Positions 6,760-15,707 of a stretch of DNA of 64,000 bases are shown one piece after another. The DNA comes from UBA2108 sp002713215. GTDB taxonomy: Bacteria > Bacteroidota > Bacteroidia > Flavobacteriales_G > Salibacteraceae. The translations under genes were made by a program, and so were the position numbers. The stretch's first letter is position 1. Every line of letters starts with the position of its first letter. Under the pieces are notes generated by a model. That model was not told the origin of the DNA and ran no database searches. It worked only from the letters and a program-made list of their open reading frames with translations. Where the stretch lies: assembly GCA_937891015.1 (NCBI GenBank), contig CALAPY010000062.1, positions 36,633-100,632 on the forward strand, written 5' to 3'.

Positions 6760-7989
6760 TTATGCCATCAATTGTTTAATGGATTGACGGGTCAAACCAG
6801 AATAAACGATATTTCGCCATATTAAGATGAGTATTACGGGGATATAAACTTCGTTTAAGTTCTGTGGAATAAATGCCCAGAAAAGCAACAACGAGACGTT
6901 GATTATAGCCGCTGCCAAATAAAACCGACGCAACCAATTGGGTTTCTTCTTCTTCCACAAACCGAATGCCGTAAACAGATATACGGGCAAGGCCCATAGC
7001 AAATCAAAGTTTACCTGGGTGGTGGTGTGGTCGGTAACAAACCATAGAAACAGAATTAGGCATCCCGCAATGCCTACCAGGAAATAGAGCAAAATGTCTA
7101 ATAGAACCAAAACTTTGCGTGTAAAAGGAATTGCAGCCAGCAGAACATAAACCAGTAACAAAACCCAAAATACAATCATGGGCTGATAAAAATCGAAGGG
7201 CTGGGGAATAGGGATGAACTCAACAATAAGTGCTTTGCTGGATACCAAAGGTACAGAGCCGGTACTGCGTTTAATTTCTGCTTCATCATACGCCCTAAGC
7301 ACGTAATCGGGTAAAAACATTTTTTCTCGTTCACTTAAAACCCGGTCGGCCGTTTTTCCCAATCCCAGGTCCATTCCGCAATCGGCCCATTGCATGTTTA
7401 CCAAATAAACGTCGAGCATATCATGGAAAGTCGAATCTTTTTTGTAGTCTCGGAAGTGGTAAACCAGTTTATCCCCCAAAACGGTTTCAAATACGTCTCG
7501 TGGTCGGGTTGAACAGTTGTCGTAGAAGAAATCGTATAAATATTCCCGGTTCTCGGGTAAGTAGTTGGTTCTTAAAAATTGGTATACATCATTTCTTTCT
7601 TCTTCGTTTAGGTTTAGCACTTGTTCTACTACCCACCGGTTTTCGTATTTGTACCCTCTTTCGAACCCCTCAAATGATTCAATGGAAAGCGTATAATTGA
7701 GCTTCCCCATAACAAACTGAACATAGAAGTCATCGGAGAACTGGAACGTACCATAGTTAAATACTATATCCAGGTTTTGGGCTGTGTCTTTTACCCGAAT
7801 GGCGGTATGGCCAAAAATGGAGTAGAGGTCGCTCCCGCTTCCACAGGTAAGCAAGGAAATTGAAGATGTGGGAGATAATTGTTCTTGTGCCTTTAGATTC
7901 GAAAAAGAAAAAAGGACAAGAAAAAAAGCAGTTAAAAGGCTAGCCCTTTTCAAAAACAAGAACAACTTTATTGAAATCTGCAGCGGCAT
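6760..7989 (-). CDS. lnb: DUF4105 membrane protein, candidate lipoprotein N-acyltransferase (Lnb family)
   Basis: The 409-residue product has an N-terminal signal or anchor segment, a periplasmic DUF4105 domain and five or so C-terminal membrane helices (about 268-400). The domain shows the two expected catalytic motifs of a papain-like fold: SIFGHTAIRV (His61) and FYDNCSTRPRD (Cys159). A Bacteroides DUF4105 protein has been reported as the lipoprotein N-acyltransferase Lnb, filling the place of Lnt, which Bacteroidota lack; if this one works the same way it moves an acyl chain to the N-terminal Cys of lipoproteins at the inner membrane. The assignment rests on family membership, as paralogues with other roles may exist. 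ATG 7989 overlaps the gene upstream by 50 bases; a TTG near 7960 is the alternative. It is the last gene of the operon beginning at 17583. Confidence 0.7.
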   Translation of the reverse strand: MPLQISIKLFLFLKRASLLTAFFLVLFSFSNLKAQEQLSPTSSISLLTCGSGSDLYSIFGHTAIRVKDTAQNLDIVFNYGTFQFSDDFYVQFVMGKLNYTLSIESFEGFERGYKYENRWVVEQVLNLNEEERNDVYQFLRTNYLPENREYLYDFFYDNCSTRPRDVFETVLGDKLVYHFRDYKKDSTFHDMLDVYLVNMQWADCGMDLGLGKTADRVLSEREKMFLPDYVLRAYDEAEIKRSTGSVPLVSSKALIVEFIPIPQPFDFYQPMIVFWVLLLVYVLLAAIPFTRKVLVLLDILLYFLVGIAGCLILFLWFVTDHTTTQVNFDLLWALPVYLFTAFGLWKKKKPNWLRRFYLAAAIINVSLLLFWAFIPQNLNEVYIPVILILIWRNIVYSGLTRQSIKQLMA

Positions 7990-9919
7990 TAATCACACTT
8001 TTAAACTCATCGTATCTGGACTTGGGCAAATGAAGCGCATCGTAATATTCGTTTACGCTTATCTTAAGCGTATTTCCTTCCAACTTGTAATTGGAGGTGA
8101 AGATCATCTTTTTTTCGCCATCAATTTCCACCGATTTGTCAAATACCAGGTCTTTTAAATTAGTAATTCGGTATCCTTCAGGAATTTGAACATCAATATC
8201 CCTTAAATAGCCATGGTTATAATCGAGTTCAATATCCAGTTCCCTTTTTTTCTCCTGATACAATTCCGATTGAGGGCCAATTATTTTACCCACACTTACC
8301 AGGTATTTTGGACCCGCTTTTTGCACCAGGTTGGGATAGTCTAACGTAGCATTAATCACAAACGGTTTTTGAAACACATCCAGAGGATTGGTATTCTCAA
8401 AAGATTGCGTAATGACCTTTTCTTCGTCATTAAAAAAAGCCAAAAATACGGGCTCGAGGTTCTTTAACTGTTCCTGGCTTAAGCTCTCATAAGAGGCTTG
8501 AAATATAGCTGCTTCGTGACCAGCGGCAGTTTTTACAAACGATACTTCAGTTTTGTCAAAAGAGTCGCCTAAGTCTACATTCATATCTAAATTGGTATAA
8601 GTAATATCTTTTGAACTTGGCTTCACCCATTTAACGCGAGACATGTAGGTGGTAAAATCTCCCAACGTAACCTCTTTCATAAACAGGGCATAGTTCTCGG
8701 TATATGAAGGAGGGAGGTAACCCAATCGATACCCCCAATAATCGGGAACCATGTATTTATCTATTTCGGGGAAATAGAAAAAATAGTCACCCAGGCAATT
8801 GTATATTTCAAAGTCTTTTTCAAAAGGGAATTCATCCCTTTCTGTTCCCAGGCACAGTTCATACTCTATTCCTTCATTTTCAATCCAGTTAACGTAAACT
8901 TTCATTAATCCTGAGTTGTTGCAGTTTTTATTTTCAAGTATTTTGGAAATACTCTCTAAATCTTCACCACTTTGATCCACCGAATTCAAGTTAGACTTAA
9001 TAAACTTTTCCATGTGTCGAAGTTTGTCTTCGGTATCCATTTTACTGATCTTAAGCTTCTTGCTCAACGAACTCAAACTTTTAAGGTCGGCGCTGCTAAC
9101 ATTGTAGTGCATGTTTACATGAATGTTTTGCGCGGCCTGGGTATAACTCACTAAATTTTTGCTTCCGCTTGCACCGTTGTAATCCAATTTGTACATAACT
9201 CCCTGGCGCGAAGTGGTGTAACTGCTATAGTCTTCTGATTCAAGTCGCGACATTTTATCTACCTGAGCGGAATAAAAATTGACCGTAGTATCGTTGGTGT
9301 CTCTTATTACCTCAGGAAATCCATTAAGCGAAACAAAATCGAAATACAAATTTGAAGGAGCAATTAAAATAAATTCAACGTTGTTTCTTTCTGCTTCTCC
9401 CTGAAGTAAAAAACGATTGCCATTGTAATCCGGGTTTCGCTTTATGGTATATATGTATTCGATATCGGCACCCAATTCAATCCCTTCAAAGGCAAAGTAT
9501 TTAAACCTTCCATATTCTTCAAAGTTCTCAGCTTCTTTAATGTCATCCGGGTTTAGATTAATAATTGAATTGTCCGATTTGATCACCCTGGCTTTGGCTT
9601 CCACCAGGTCTACCGCGTTATTCAGGTTAAAATAGACCTTGTTGTTTTGCTTGATGGATCGGTTCGTTGTTAGCTTTATCTTTTTATGATAGGTTCTGTA
9701 TTCCATTAATCCACCTTTACGTTCCTGGTCGTAGTACATATCGACTACAGTACGATCTATAAGATGAATTCCGTAGCTGGAAGTATCAGACTCCGTTAAA
9801 TTCTCATTTTTGGGTTCCTTTTCAAACTCAATTTTTTCGTGATAGGGAGAATAATCTTCTTGTGCCGAAAGAATTGGGCTAAAGACTAATGCGATAATGG
9901 CAATAAACAGGTTTTTCAT
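7940..9919 (-). CDS. DUF3857/transglutaminase-like protein with degenerate triad
   Basis: This 659-residue secreted protein (signal peptide to LSAQ, residue 20) has an N-terminal DUF3857 beta domain, a transglutaminase-like middle and a C-terminal beta domain. Compared with the intact paralogue upstream, the Cys is present (Cys333 in ENKNCNNSG) and the Asp is present (Asp393 in YMVPDYW), but the His position reads LGDYFF, with Asp378 where NHM is expected. It is thus probably not a normal cysteine protease or transglutaminase; it may bind its substrate without turning it over or use another residue. It starts four bases after the stop of its paralogue and overlaps the DUF4105 gene. It likely acts in the periplasm. 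Confidence 0.75.
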   Translation of the reverse strand: MKNLFIAIIALVFSPILSAQEDYSPYHEKIEFEKEPKNENLTESDTSSYGIHLIDRTVVDMYYDQERKGGLMEYRTYHKKIKLTTNRSIKQNNKVYFNLNNAVDLVEAKARVIKSDNSIINLNPDDIKEAENFEEYGRFKYFAFEGIELGADIEYIYTIKRNPDYNGNRFLLQGEAERNNVEFILIAPSNLYFDFVSLNGFPEVIRDTNDTTVNFYSAQVDKMSRLESEDYSSYTTSRQGVMYKLDYNGASGSKNLVSYTQAAQNIHVNMHYNVSSADLKSLSSLSKKLKISKMDTEDKLRHMEKFIKSNLNSVDQSGEDLESISKILENKNCNNSGLMKVYVNWIENEGIEYELCLGTERDEFPFEKDFEIYNCLGDYFFYFPEIDKYMVPDYWGYRLGYLPPSYTENYALFMKEVTLGDFTTYMSRVKWVKPSSKDITYTNLDMNVDLGDSFDKTEVSFVKTAAGHEAAIFQASYESLSQEQLKNLEPVFLAFFNDEEKVITQSFENTNPLDVFQKPFVINATLDYPNLVQKAGPKYLVSVGKIIGPQSELYQEKKRELDIELDYNHGYLRDIDVQIPEGYRITNLKDLVFDKSVEIDGEKKMIFTSNYKLEGNTLKISVNEYYDALHLPKSRYDEFKSVINAAADFNKVVLVFEKG

Positions 9920-9923
9920 AATT

Positions 9924-11852
9924 CTATTGGGTTTTTCTTTTTAATAGCAGGGATTCGCTATAATCTTTATTAATACTCTTAACTACTTTGTTCCATTCAT
10001 CGAATCGTGTAGTTGGAAAGAGTAGGTAATCTATTTTAACTTCATTTCTAACCGAAACTTCACCGAGCGAACTGCTGTATTGAATGGAGTAGGAGTAATC
10101 GTTTTTGCTTTGCATGCCGTTAGGCGGTAGGTAATCCACAGTCATACCGTCATCAAGCTTTAGGGTGTTGATTTCGATTTCGTAAAAAGCGTATTCGCCA
10201 TTGAAATCATAAATAAATTGTTCCTTATCGAATTTCCCACTTTTAAGGTATTTGCTAATATTAAGGTTCAAATACACTTCGTTATCTACCTGCTGTGCAT
10301 AATCCTTCAGAGTGAACTCATATTTTACCAAAAGTGGTTTGTCTTTAGCCATTTCATTGGTCAGTTCATATTTATCGAGATAAAATTTATTGTTGCCCTT
10401 CCGAACCAGGTTTCTGATGTATTTCTCCCGATCTTCTCCCTGCTTGCTGTCTAGGTAATGTCGAATGCTTCCTGCCGTGTATCCTTTAAATTCGCAGATA
10501 CACTTTCCTTTTATTTCCTTGTCTTCCAGCCTTAAAATACAGCTGTCTTTTTTTCCACTGAACGAGGCCGGCATACTTGGTATTTTTTTGATTTTGTAAT
10601 TGCTTGGGCCTTTTTCCACCAATGCTTCTTTGGTCTGTATCATAGCCGTAGGAGCGCCAAAAGGAACAAACTTATCAGTAGCGTCCAGAAAGTAGGTACT
10701 GTCGTCGGTTTCGTATGAACATATCATGTGGTTATCGATAAGCGGTGAAGGTATTTCGCTGTACTTGTACGGGAGTCTCCGAGTGCCCACCCAGGTCATG
10801 TTACTTTCAATATCAACACTGTTTAGCATTTTATGAATTAAACAACTCATGTCTTTGCAGTCTCCATATCTACGCTGATAGACAAGTCCCGCTTCTCGTG
10901 GAATAATACCTCCGCTACCGTATTCTATTGCTACATACTCGATGTTGTTTTGAACCCAATTAAAAACCGACCTCACCTTATCCAATTCCGTACTGTCGTC
11001 TTTAATGATTTCTTCTACAAAAGTTCTAAGGCTATCGTCTTTTGCCTCTTTGCTGTTCTTAATGCTGGTATAGTACCACTTATAAAGACCATCTAAATCA
11101 GGAATTACTTTTACCGTGGAGTCTCCCAATTGGTATTCCGCAATTTGAAAAAGAACTACCGGAAAAACGTAGGGTAGTGCCACCGCACGATTTACGTATT
11201 TGTATTTGGGAATATCTTTAAATATCCACTGATACACGTAATTTTTCTTGTTCTCAGTTTTCTCAAAGGTTATGTTGTATCCCTCAAAATTTACTTCCTG
11301 GTAGTTTAGTTTTAAATGTTTTGGAAACTCAACCCTCAAAACACCTTTTTCTATAGGAAGATAGCTTCCCATATAACAGGAGCCAAAAAAGTGTTCTTCT
11401 TTCTCTAATTCAGAATAGGAGAGGTAGCTGCTTGCACCTTTTTGTAATCCATTAAAATGAAATTCAAGGTTTTTTCCATCGTTGTAGAATATGGAACTCG
11501 AATACTCATCTGTTGTGTCAAATTCAGTCACGTTGAACCGCTGGGGCTTTTTTTCGCCCGGCACTACCGAATAAGCAACCACATTGTCAATATCGAGGTG
11601 ATATCCGTAGCGAACACTTTCTTTAGAATATAATCGCGCCTGATCGTTGAGAAACATACGGTGTTCGTAGAAATTGGAAGTAATGATTAGTCCTTTTTTC
11701 TTGTGAACACTTAATAGAATGGAAGTGTTATTTTCAATATAAACCCCGTCAGAATTAGGGTGTTTAGCCTTGAGCGAATCGACCACGGAGTTTGCTGCAA
11801 TTCCTTGTACAGCAAGCAAAGCCACAATTATGGATAGTAACAGCCTCATCAT
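9924..11852 (-). CDS. DUF3857/transglutaminase-like protein with intact catalytic triad
   Basis: The 642-residue protein has a signal peptide (to about residue 20), a DUF3857 domain (about 45-245), a transglutaminase-like core (about 280-395) and a C-terminal beta domain. The core has RRYGDCKDMSCL (Cys332), IDNHMICSY (His375) and YFLDATD (Asp390), a full Cys-His-Asp triad with the conserved GDCKD context. Family members are thought to act on peptides or peptide-linked polymers in the cell envelope, but the substrate is unknown. Its ATG overlaps the TGA of the large TPR/MORN gene by four bases, and the degenerate paralogue follows after four bases. The pair probably arose by tandem duplication. 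Confidence 0.85.
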   Translation of the reverse strand: MMRLLLSIIVALLAVQGIAANSVVDSLKAKHPNSDGVYIENNTSILLSVHKKKGLIITSNFYEHRMFLNDQARLYSKESVRYGYHLDIDNVVAYSVVPGEKKPQRFNVTEFDTTDEYSSSIFYNDGKNLEFHFNGLQKGASSYLSYSELEKEEHFFGSCYMGSYLPIEKGVLRVEFPKHLKLNYQEVNFEGYNITFEKTENKKNYVYQWIFKDIPKYKYVNRAVALPYVFPVVLFQIAEYQLGDSTVKVIPDLDGLYKWYYTSIKNSKEAKDDSLRTFVEEIIKDDSTELDKVRSVFNWVQNNIEYVAIEYGSGGIIPREAGLVYQRRYGDCKDMSCLIHKMLNSVDIESNMTWVGTRRLPYKYSEIPSPLIDNHMICSYETDDSTYFLDATDKFVPFGAPTAMIQTKEALVEKGPSNYKIKKIPSMPASFSGKKDSCILRLEDKEIKGKCICEFKGYTAGSIRHYLDSKQGEDREKYIRNLVRKGNNKFYLDKYELTNEMAKDKPLLVKYEFTLKDYAQQVDNEVYLNLNISKYLKSGKFDKEQFIYDFNGEYAFYEIEINTLKLDDGMTVDYLPPNGMQSKNDYSYSIQYSSSLGEVSVRNEVKIDYLLFPTTRFDEWNKVVKSINKDYSESLLLKRKTQ

Positions 11853-14800
11853 ATCTCTTCCATTAATTCTCCCTCAAACCAAATTTGAGTTTTTGTTAGT
11901 TTGCCGCTTTCGTCGTAAAGCAGGGTAGTGCCATGCTTTTCATCGTTCCAATATTCACTTTTCCGTTTCAGCTTCCCATTGGGATGATAATATTTGCATT
12001 CACCTTCCATGTTGTCGCTTTTCATCTGTTGCTCGCTTTTTAAAATACCAGTATCATAATATTCCTTGCGAACTCCTTCGTTGTCTCCGTAGTACTGCGG
12101 TATCGATTTCCAGAGTTTGCCATTGTCATAGTATACCTTGTAAGGACCATGATAAACGCCATTTACATATTCCACTTCAAATGCCTTTTTACCATTGGTG
12201 AAGTAGGTAAGTACTTTTCCATTTCCCTTGTCAAATTCTATCATTGGTTTCAATTTGCCGTTGGCATCGGGATAACTGTATCCAATAACCTCTCCTTTGT
12301 AGTAATACCGAACAAAGTACAAGGTCCCATTGGGATTGAAATACTTACTGGCACCTTCTCTAACGTCATCAGCACGATTCGCAATGGTGCTAATTTTACC
12401 ATTAGCATGATAAAAAGTATCCAGGCCATTTAGTTCATCATTGGTGTAGGTTCTCACCCAGTAAGGTTTGCCATTGTCGTGGTAATTGACCCATCGCCCT
12501 ACTTGCTTACCTTGTTTGTAAGCCCCTTCGGAAGACACTTTTTTATTAAGGTGGTACCAGGTCCATTTCCCTTCTCGCTTATCGTCTTTAAAATTTGCAT
12601 TAAGTCGCACATTCCCAGCCCAGAAGTAGGTTACTTTCCCTTGTATATTACCATTTTCGTAATTCTGAATGCTATAAAGTTCTCCGTTGGGGTAGTGTAA
12701 TTCGAGCCTTCCATTACCCTTGTCGAATTTTATTTCATTGATCATTTTTCCCTCAGCATCGTACTCTTCTACACCCATTAAGGTTCCTTTGTAATAGGTA
12801 TAGACTCTTTTTAGCTGCTTTCCGTTTTTCCCTTTTACGTAGTAGTAATTTCTGCCATGGATGTTACCGTCCACGTAATATTCTTTTTCGAGCGTATCTC
12901 CCATCGGAGTAGTAATAAAGTACAGGCCCTGAAGGTCCGCATCAATAAAATAAGCTACATGGTTTAAGCGACCATTCTGATGGTATTTTAAATAGATACT
13001 GTCTCTTACTCCTTCATCATAAAATTGCCTAACCCTTATTTTACCATTAGGGTGGTAGGAAAGGTATTCTCCTTCAACTTCACCCTCAACATAATCCATC
13101 TCGCTCTCCTTAACTCCAATTTCGGTGTAATAAACCCAATGACCGGTACGTCCCTTTTTGTCGAAGCTTCCTGTTCCGTCCAGAATTCCTCTCGGTGAAT
13201 AACTTTCGAATTCCAGCACGGCCTTTTCCCTTTCAAAATTGTGGGTCATTCTCCCTTTTTTATCGAAGCTTCTTATGGCCGAGATAATTCCCTTATCATA
13301 CTCATAGGTTTCATACAAGATGCCATCTCTATCGTAATTTTTTACGGTGCCATTTTCCTTACCCGATTCATCCAGCATTTTGACACTCTTAAGCTTTCCG
13401 TTTTTGTAGTAGCTTTTTACTTCACCAATCTCCGACCCTTTTTTGTATTCGGCTTCCTTCTTTAAAATTCCATTGTCGTAGTAGAACTCCCAGCCTCCGG
13501 TCATATCGCCTTTACTCATTTGGCCTGTACTTAGAACCTTGCCATTTCTATGGTAGCTTGTGTATTCACCATCCATGTTATTATCGACATAGATAGCTTC
13601 GATTGAAAGCTGTTCGTTGTCATAATAGCTCTTATATTCTCCAGCTGCAATTCCTTCTTCGTAGTTGAGTGTAAATTTTATTTTTCCATTCGAATGAAAC
13701 TTCTTTTCAACTCCACTTCGCTGGCCATTTTTAAACTGAAGAATTCCTGATTTCACTCCATTATCGTAGTAGAGCAATACTTCTCCTTCAATTTTAGAGT
13801 CTTCGTTGTATGAATACTGTTGGGTTAAAATGCCAATATCATTGTATTTTTTGTAGACACCTAACAGCTTTCCGTTGTTGTAGTTTGCGGTTTCATTTCG
13901 AAGCCCGTTTTCAAGGTACCAGTTCCACTCGCCATTTCTCTCTCCTTCAGCATTATATTCTCCCTCGGATAACAGCCTACCGTTAGAATGGAAATATTCC
14001 CAGTTATTAATTCGGGCAGAGAAATCGTCGTTTACAGGTCCGTACCCATACAAGTGATTGTTTTTGTAAAACGACAGCTGAGTAGGGGTAAAGTTTTTGT
14101 CAACTTTCCTTCGATCAATTAATACGTTTATGGTAATGTTTTCCTTGGCCCAGTTTTGAAACTTCTCAATTGCACCGGAACGTTTTTCAATTTGTTTTTT
14201 TAATCGGGTATTGGTTAGGCTTTGAAAGAAGTAATAGGAGTATCCTTCATAAATATCGTTCTTCCAGATATCATAGAAATTTCGGGTTACAAAACGATTC
14301 CAGTATGTAGTATCATTTCCCGGATCTTGCATTTTTTCGCACATCAACTGACTTGATTTAATAATCCTAAAATCGAAAGCAGATTTAACCTTGTATTTGT
14401 CATTTTGCGCTAAACGATTCCTCAGTATCTGGTCTATTTCATCAAAGTATTCAGGGATATCTGGGTCTACAACAACGATGCTATCATTCTTCGAATGCTC
14501 ATCAGACATCATTTTTTCTACGTAGTAGATAATTTCATTGGAAACCTTTGCCTTGGGTTTGATTAATAATGCCATGTGGTAGCTTAATGCAGCAGCGGTT
14601 AGCTGTCCGTTTTGAGCCAACAAATACCCCAGCATCCTGTGATTACTTGTATTGTAGGGGTTCAATTTGAGCGACATCTTATAATAGTCGTAAGCCTTTT
14701 GGTACTCTTTGTTCTTGTAGTACGAATTGGCCAAGTTGCTGAACAACAGATAATCCTTAGGATATTCTTTTATATACTCTTTGTATAAATTGATTGCAGC

Positions 14801-15166
14801 GGTATAGTTGCCCTGTCTTTTTAATGCCAGCCCTTTAATGTTTATAAAATCCGATGTCTTGTCATTTGGCCTTACCAGGACCTTGTCACAAACTTCAACG
14901 CATTTGGTGTCGTTGCTATCGAGGTAGTAGAAATAGGCAATGTCGTACTGTACGTTGTAATAATTGGTGTCGTTTTCGTTAATTTTACTCAGTAGTTCAA
15001 TGGCTTTTTCATAATCGGGTTCATCACCACTATAAAACTCCTGGGCTTCAATTCTGACTTCGCCACTTTCAATAAACTCAAATTCGGTATCCTTTTGTGC
15101 GAATAATTCAATTGTAGCGATGCTGAAGCACAGCATAAATACGCTGGTATATAATGATTTTTTCAT
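11849..15166 (-). CDS. large secreted TPR and MORN-repeat protein
   Basis: A 1105-residue protein with a signal peptide (to LFAQ, about residue 23), TPR repeats in about residues 35-220, a linker, and then, from about 380 to the end, a long series of MORN-type repeats of roughly 20-25 residues with the pattern YYxNGxLK (for example YHPNGKLKRKSEYWNDEKHG). MORN-2 repeats fold into long beta ladders; in Bacteroidota such proteins are common but mostly uncharacterised, and annotation as YwqK-like antitoxin is based only on the repeat. Here the signal peptide and the operon suggest a periplasmic or surface scaffold. It starts one base after the stop of the RmlC-like gene and overlaps the next gene by four bases. 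Confidence 0.85.
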   Translation of the reverse strand: MKKSLYTSVFMLCFSIATIELFAQKDTEFEFIESGEVRIEAQEFYSGDEPDYEKAIELLSKINENDTNYYNVQYDIAYFYYLDSNDTKCVEVCDKVLVRPNDKTSDFINIKGLALKRQGNYTAAINLYKEYIKEYPKDYLLFSNLANSYYKNKEYQKAYDYYKMSLKLNPYNTSNHRMLGYLLAQNGQLTAAALSYHMALLIKPKAKVSNEIIYYVEKMMSDEHSKNDSIVVVDPDIPEYFDEIDQILRNRLAQNDKYKVKSAFDFRIIKSSQLMCEKMQDPGNDTTYWNRFVTRNFYDIWKNDIYEGYSYYFFQSLTNTRLKKQIEKRSGAIEKFQNWAKENITINVLIDRRKVDKNFTPTQLSFYKNNHLYGYGPVNDDFSARINNWEYFHSNGRLLSEGEYNAEGERNGEWNWYLENGLRNETANYNNGKLLGVYKKYNDIGILTQQYSYNEDSKIEGEVLLYYDNGVKSGILQFKNGQRSGVEKKFHSNGKIKFTLNYEEGIAAGEYKSYYDNEQLSIEAIYVDNNMDGEYTSYHRNGKVLSTGQMSKGDMTGGWEFYYDNGILKKEAEYKKGSEIGEVKSYYKNGKLKSVKMLDESGKENGTVKNYDRDGILYETYEYDKGIISAIRSFDKKGRMTHNFEREKAVLEFESYSPRGILDGTGSFDKKGRTGHWVYYTEIGVKESEMDYVEGEVEGEYLSYHPNGKIRVRQFYDEGVRDSIYLKYHQNGRLNHVAYFIDADLQGLYFITTPMGDTLEKEYYVDGNIHGRNYYYVKGKNGKQLKRVYTYYKGTLMGVEEYDAEGKMINEIKFDKGNGRLELHYPNGELYSIQNYENGNIQGKVTYFWAGNVRLNANFKDDKREGKWTWYHLNKKVSSEGAYKQGKQVGRWVNYHDNGKPYWVRTYTNDELNGLDTFYHANGKISTIANRADDVREGASKYFNPNGTLYFVRYYYKGEVIGYSYPDANGKLKPMIEFDKGNGKVLTYFTNGKKAFEVEYVNGVYHGPYKVYYDNGKLWKSIPQYYGDNEGVRKEYYDTGILKSEQQMKSDNMEGECKYYHPNGKLKRKSEYWNDEKHGTTLLYDESGKLTKTQIWFEGELMEEI

Positions 15167-15167
15167 A

Positions 15168-15707
15168 TTAAAATGGTGTTTTAAAGTCTTTAAGTGTCGG
15201 GAAAGTAAGGTCTCGATCTGAATGGACTGAATCGTTTACCGGCCAATCAAATCCAAAGCTGTTGTACAAAATGCCACCGTCGTTATCAGGGCTGTGTACT
15301 GTTGAAGTCAGATAGGTCATACAAGTGTGATCTTCCAGGGTGCAAAATCCATGAGCCGTTCCCTTGGGTAAATATACACCTCTATAATTGCTGGCCGATA
15401 ACTCAATGCTAGTATACATACTGTAAGTCGGTGAATTTTTTCTAAGATCTAAGATAACATCCAGTAGTTTCCCATGTGTGCAGTAAACAATTTTAGCGTG
15501 GTCGTCAGGTGGATACTGAAAATGCATTCCACGAATTACGTTCTTATTGTTTATGGAATAAAAACTTTCTGCAAAGCTGCCTTCGAGTTCATGTTCAAGT
15601 AAGAAATCTTTATGGAGAGTTTTAACAAATGTTCCTCTGCTGTCTTTTACATGAAAAAAGTCAATTTCATATACACCAGGAAGATCAGTTGCTATTATAC
15701 TATTCAT
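15168..15707 (-). CDS. RmlC-like sugar epimerase of a CDP-sugar pathway
   Basis: The 179-residue protein is a cupin of the dTDP-4-dehydrorhamnose 3,5-epimerase family. It keeps NVIRGMHFQYPP (Arg59, catalytic-base His62), Lys72 and PKGTAHGFCTL (His119). At the place of the catalytic Tyr (usually Y-x-P) it reads STVHSP, with His138, so it may epimerise only one carbon or act otherwise. Because it overlaps rfbG by eight bases and follows rfbF, its substrate is more likely CDP-4-keto-6-deoxyglucose than a dTDP-sugar. No RfbH dehydrase, which would lead on to 3,6-dideoxy sugars, is in the window. Confidence 0.8.
   Translation of the reverse strand: MNSIIATDLPGVYEIDFFHVKDSRGTFVKTLHKDFLLEHELEGSFAESFYSINNKNVIRGMHFQYPPDDHAKIVYCTHGKLLDVILDLRKNSPTYSMYTSIELSASNYRGVYLPKGTAHGFCTLEDHTCMTYLTSTVHSPDNDGGILYNSFGFDWPVNDSVHSDRDLTFPTLKDFKTPF

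Noticed and set aside
11849..15166. YwqK-type antitoxin
   Set aside because: The name comes from MORN repeats alone; the signal peptide, TPRs and operon do not fit a cytosolic antitoxin, and no toxin gene is adjacent.
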